Assembly: GCA_028565635.1 (NCBI GenBank)
Contig: JAOXYB010056856.1
Location: 1 to 11,055 of the forward strand
Length of the DNA stretch: 11,055 nt
Origin: Phoronis ovalis
Lineage: Eukaryota; Phoronida; Phoronidae
Direction: 5' to 3'
Positions 6,675-11,055 of the stretch are shown one piece after another. The notes under the pieces are model-generated. The model was not told the DNA's origin. It was given only the letters and a program-made list of their open reading frames with translations, and ran no database searches. Position 1 is the stretch's first letter, and every line of letters starts with the position of its first letter. The translations under genes were made by a program, and so were the position numbers.

Positions 6675-6770
6675 ATGGTTGCCCTTGTCTCGATGTGTAG
6701 CAGACGACATTGGCTTGTTGTGTTGTTCATCTTAACTTCTGTGATATGGTCTGTGAAAACAGCAGAACAT
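6675..6770 (+). CDS. first coding exon of an unidentified secreted or membrane protein (signal peptide), 3' partial
   Basis: ATG at 6675 has A at -3 and G at +4, a strong start context. The 32 codons run MVALVSMCSRRH, then a hydrophobic core WLVVLFILTSVIW, then SVKTAEH. This is the n-, h- and c-region layout of a cleaved signal peptide, with basic residues (RRH) just before the core and likely cleavage after Ser or Ala in SVKTA. The exon ends at phase 0 on ...GAACAT|GTAAGTAG, a near-perfect donor. A signal-peptide first exon followed by a long first intron is a common animal gene layout. The mature protein is not encoded in any exon I can recognise downstream, so the family is unknown. A signal anchor is an alternative to a cleaved peptide. 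Confidence 0.7.
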
Positions 6771-9700
6771 GTAAGTAGTACACGACAGGCTCGGTATAGG
6801 AGGACTACATGATTTTTAATTTCTGATAATCTGCTGTTATGGCACCGTGTGTATTATAAATATTAAAATGCCATTGATGATACATTATTACGATAACCCA
6901 GAACGATAACCTGACTATCACAGTTTTTTTTGTAACTCCTATTAATATTAATTTTATTCCTTATCAGAACCTCATATGATGTATAAAAGATTCGCATTTT
7001 AAATGATCTGGGAAACGAGTGGAAATGATCTGGTGACACTTCTCGGTGATTCTGGTCCTTTAAATCTTTTGTATTGCTAGTTATATATTTGGGTCATTAA
7101 GGTCATTTATTATCAGAAGTGAAAAGAAAACCAGTATGTTTTATTATCATTATTTAGTATACCTGTGTTAATATGAAGGAAATTGCTTTATTTACTTTAT
7201 TAATCCCCTGTTGTGTCTTGAATTTTGTACTTTATGTACCCACATTAAACTTCATTCAATAGGTCCACAATCCTGCTTTCATAGTTTCATATACTTCCTA
7301 TGACAACAATTATTACCAGAGCAATTACTAAGTGTCATTATTTAATACCTATGCTTCATTATTTAATACATATGCATTATAAAGAGACAACTCTTAAAGT
7401 TTTGTTGTGATATAAAAACTAATTCCTTCAATGTAACTCTTCATGAGCTAAATTCTGATCAGAGAGGACCCTTCTTGACATTAGTACTCGGATCCTGCTT
7501 AGTTACTCCACTGCATAAATGTTCAACAGAATATTGTAGTTCTCAAAGAAGAACACACTGAACTTTTGATCATACTTGATGTGCAAGCCCTGCTCATATT
7601 GTAAATTACTCATGCAGTTTTAGTATCTAGATCAGAATGAAAACAAATTTGCTACTTGTTGCAATGATAATCATATACTGCTTGTGTAACTAGCATACAA
7701 ACCATACAAATGTTCACTTTTTCACAAATAGATGTTTCCACTCCATTGCGATTTGTATAATTCTAATAAGTCACTTTTGTGCTTTAGCATCTCAGGGTTT
7801 TGGGAGCATAAACAGCCTGAAAAAGTTTTTCAGTGATCCAAGTTTCAAAGCACTCTGAATGCTATAGCTAGAATGGTTCTGTTAACCAATTAACAATGTG
7901 TAAAAGCAATGTGAATGCTTATTTCTTGAATGACTGAGTCATCTGGTAAAGAATGTTTCAATTGGTATTTCCTATGTCAAGGCTTATATATATTCTTGTG
8001 GGTAGTAAAACAACCTGTGAAGTGAACATGACAAGCAAATGTGTAGGTGGTGTCTAGTGTTGTTGAACTCCACTTTTGTGTTTTGTTAAAAAAAGTTGAG
8101 GTTCTTTTATTCTAAAGAAGCTTCTTTTTATTGTTAGGGATTTTACACAAGAGCACAATAAAACTATGCAAATCTAAACTGCTTTTTCAAACAACACACT
8201 TCTCTCTATTTTACAAATCTTTTGTTTTAGACGACAGATGAGAAGAGTACATGTTAAAGATCTCTGTACTAAGCCCATTTGAGTCCAGGTGTATAATATG
8301 TAGTAGTGATAAACATAACCATAAAATCCAAAGACATTAATAATCAGGAGTCTGCCATAAAAATAATAAAAAATACTAAATTACTGGGGGAAGTAAAATA
8401 TTATAAAGACATTTGCAGTAGTGCTAATTATGTGTGAAGTTTGTAATCTGTAACATTTGTACTTTTATTTTGATAGCTTATTATATCTGAATTGTAGAGG
8501 GGATTTATTATAAGATGATTGTGACATTTAGTTATCTTGAGTAAATTTTATTCAGACACTGATAACAATTGTCATTAGTATACTATATATACATAAAGTA
8601 TTTTGGTGTCCAACTATGTAAAGTGCTGTATAAACAGGAGCTGATTGACATGACAGCAACACTTTCAATACAGACTGCCAAATAAAACTTTGACATTTTT
8701 ACTAAAGGACTAAAAAATTCTAAATGGACTTATTTAGTTACTAATAATACCATGTATATATGTACAGGCATTTTACCTTGCACAGTACTGTATAATTTGT
8801 CAAGCAATTCAGGACTGTGTGTGGAATTGCACATAGTTGCCTGATGTTCTAGAAGTTACATTTAAAAAAGAAAATTAAAAAATGTAAATAATCGCCAGCT
8901 ACCCATAGAATAAATAGATTGATGAATTACTGCTTTAAAAATTGTAATTATATGTTTGTATGTAGCAATGAAAATATATAATCTTGTATTCCCATAGATT
9001 TTGGCTATTTCTTGTTGCAACTGTAAAGTACTTATCATAGTACTGTAGACATTATGTTTGATTGACAAAATACATAAATATGTATACTGGCCACTTGCCC
9101 TGTTCTGTCTATAGGTATTTCTAGTGTGATTAGATGCTAATACATATTCTACACCTGGATGCTTACAGCTGTGTATAATTTAATGAGGCTTGTAAATCAT
9201 TGGATATAGTGTGTAGTTCCTAAATAGACAGATTGTGTTACACTTCTTATCATTTTAAAGAAAGGGAAGGAAGTTGTTTAATTTACTGATTATTTCATAT
9301 TAGTGGTTTAGGGTTGTTTTCTTAATAATCACTTTAGGTATTTCAGTACTTTTTATGAATCTGCATGCATCTGTCATCTTCACAGCTGGCAAATGACAAG
9401 GCATATGTATATATATATACTGACACTGGCTTTTGTTATGTTATGCAAATTGAAATGTATGCTGATGGGGTAGGGTCTACATACAAGACCTAACAGATGA
9501 AATATACTGAAGGATAATTAAATGTAGAAAATGTATAAATACACTAAGTAAACTGGTACCCAACAAGTATTGTTTTGCAAAACTGAAGTAACTGCAACCA
9601 ACATAGACACAATTTTGCAGACATTATTTCTCAAATCTGTCAAATTCTATTAACAATTGAGGTAAATAAAGCTCACCATCAAGTGTGAACTTGACTGGCT

Positions 9701-10150
9701 AATTAAAGATTAAAATCCTGAACCACCAGAAAAATAAGTTTACTACATTATATTTTGTTTGCCTTTTTAAAGAGGCTGCTGTCATTGTAGTGATTAAAGA
9801 ACAAACAGCAAGCAATGTTTTGACAAACCATTTTTCACTTTATTCCAGCAACTGATTAAATGGTATGTTGATGAAATTCCTGGTGCTGTTGTAATATAGT
9901 TTAGAAATGCTAAAAGCCTGCAAGAACAATTATTTCAGTTTTTGCATTATGTTTTTTGCTTAGAATTACTTCTGATCGCCTTGGTTTCCTGTACAGTTGC
10001 TGAATAGCTCCTATTTAACAATTGTCAGTAGGAGCATCATAATGCATGTCGTTTTGATAATAATACATAATAATCCACATTGTTATGTTTTTTTTACCAA
10101 GTTTTATACATGCGAAAACATTAAAAATACTTTTTTAGTTTAATAAAGTG
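6771..10150 (+). other. long AT-rich stretch, presumed first intron of the signal-peptide gene
   Basis: This stretch follows the GTAAGTA donor. I found no acceptor-exon-donor combination with a recognisable protein, no RNA gene and no clear transposon. The only long open frame (8862-9068, minus) is low-complexity and unconvincing. Short TA runs occur (for example around 9405-9420). Confidence 0.5.
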
Positions 10151-10161
10151 GTGTATCTTCA

Positions 10162-10337
10162 GGGCTACCTAACATCCAGCCCTTAGAACCTAAAATTATC
10201 TTGCAATTGCAATTTACTGTACATAAACTTGGACCAGGTTCGTTGACTCTGGAATTTATGACCCTGACACATGCAAAATTGTCCATCTTGCAAGACATTT
10301 TAGGTCCTTTTAAAAGAACTGGATGTGAGCCAGCCCT
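10162..10337. repeat. inverted-repeat (MITE-like) element
   Basis: The left arm (10162-10206) and right arm (10288-10337) are imperfect inverted copies. Both contain AGGGCT near the outer end, then ACATCCAG, then ACCTAAAAT.(A/G)TCTTGCAA when the right arm is reverse-complemented. The core is about 80 bp. A 68-codon minus-strand open frame (10140-10346) lies across it and is explained by the repeat. No certain target duplication was seen. Confidence 0.65.
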
Positions 10338-10339
10338 GG

Positions 10340-11055
10340 TCTTCATTTACAGTTTTGATATTTCATACAAATTTTAAAATTTGATCGTTTCATAAAATGT
10401 CCCAAAATTGGCATTATATGCATTAACGATTCCTAACTGCAATAGGAGGCTCCAGTTTTTGGTTTCCCCATGACATGTTCATGTGTTACGTAATATTATT
10501 AACAGAGGTTAATTAGCATAAACTGAGATTTAATTTTGAGTGTACTTCTTAGTATTACTTTCTTAAACTTTCCTTACACATATTTGCAGAGATGCCAAGT
10601 CCATTGTTATCAAAACAGGCACAATTGCGTGGCGAAAGCACGCCCTACTAGAGGCATGCGGATGCCCCCCGGAAAATTTTGAAAATTAAGATGCAAGCTG
10701 GTGCAATTTGAGCTAAAATTACTGTTGTTGTTGGCTTTGTTAGCCAATAAATTGAAACAAGGAGAAATGACATTTCAACCAGGAGACTAGCTAGGACATG
10801 CGTCCTCAAACAGGGAGGGAGTCTTTGCATCACTGTATTTGAAAGCAACTTATGGGGAATTTACTCCACACTTTGGAGCATGACCCAGAAAATGTACACA
10901 TTATGTGAAGAATTTTAATATCTGAACATGTTTAAATGTACTACCCTCTGCTGTCAAATGTGTATATACAGAGTATTTGGATAATTTGATGTGGCCAATT
11001 TCAGGCTAATGAAGGTAAAAATTGACACACCTTAAAAATGACACCAACAGCTGAC
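10340..11055. other. right-end AT-rich stretch, presumed intron or intergenic
   Basis: No exon or RNA gene was recognised. The one distinctive segment is the GC-richer block at about 10610-10690, listed separately. The minus-strand open frame at 10648-10848 overlaps that block and shows no protein motif. Confidence 0.5.
10610..10690. repeat. probable dispersed repeat segment (GCGG ATGCCCCCCGGAAAATTTT type)
   Basis: The block from about ACAGGCACAATTGCG through GAGGCATGCGGATGCCCC and CCGGAAAATTTTGAAAATT differs sharply in composition from its surroundings. It resembles a word I associate with high-copy repeats in marine invertebrate genomes. The identification is from memory of sequence style, and its ends are not defined. 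Confidence 0.35.

Noticed and set aside
6445-6675. 76-codon plus-strand frame before the signal-peptide exon
   Set aside because: It needs a GTG start, shows no protein motif, and overlaps the probable 5' UTR of the gene starting at 6675.
8862-9068. Minus-strand 68-codon frame
   Set aside because: Rich in I, Y, F, T and S, as expected from AT-rich noncoding DNA, with no motif or splice context.
10142-10147. AATAAA on the plus strand as a polyadenylation signal
   Set aside because: No coding exon ends upstream of it, and the hexamer is common in AT-rich DNA.
10140-10346. Minus-strand 68-codon frame with several cysteines, considered as a terminal exon
   Set aside because: The arms of an inverted repeat at 10162-10337 explain the whole stretch, and no domain was recognised.
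10648-10848. Minus-strand hydrophobic frame, considered as a small membrane protein
   Set aside because: It overlaps the probable dispersed repeat, and its start context and composition give no support.

Overview
The window is eukaryotic and almost certainly from an animal. It is AT-rich, its genes are split by GT-AG introns, it has an AATAAA polyadenylation signal, and it carries a LINE remnant and several foldback (MITE-like) inverted repeats. The style fits a marine invertebrate such as a mollusc or other lophotrochozoan, but no marker in the sequence fixes the taxon.

Positions 532-4718 (+) hold the best-supported gene: the five 3'-terminal coding exons of a TruA-family tRNA pseudouridine synthase, best matched to PUSL1 (pseudouridylate synthase-like 1). 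The exons join in frame to 278 codons plus a stop. They run from just before the catalytic SSRTD motif to an acidic C-terminal tail, followed by a short 3' UTR and AATAAA at 4751. The N-terminal exon or exons are not recognisable here and should lie upstream. The larger introns are loaded with repeats. Intron C-D (1741-3716) holds a broken CR1/L2-type LINE 3' end, a small inverted repeat and a 334-bp foldback element with a likely 5-bp target duplication. Intron D-E (3886-4635) holds a second foldback element of about 506 bp.

Positions 4760-6400 form the intergenic stretch. It contains one open minus-strand stretch (5538-5940) that looks like an internal coding exon of unknown identity, bounded by splice-like sites. 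It also holds a perfect 16-bp palindrome and a CTCF-like word.

At 6675-6770 (+) there is a convincing first coding exon of a second gene. A well-placed ATG opens a 32-residue segment with a classic signal peptide and ends exactly on a GTAAGTA donor. No later exon of this gene could be recognised in 6771-11055, so that stretch appears to be a long first intron. It is AT-rich and mostly featureless, with an inverted-repeat element near 10160-10340 and a likely dispersed repeat near 10610-10690.

The two plus-strand genes have no visible functional link: one is a presumed (mitochondrial) RNA-modifying enzyme, the other an unidentified secreted or membrane protein. No prokaryotic operon, CRISPR array, tRNA or rRNA was seen.
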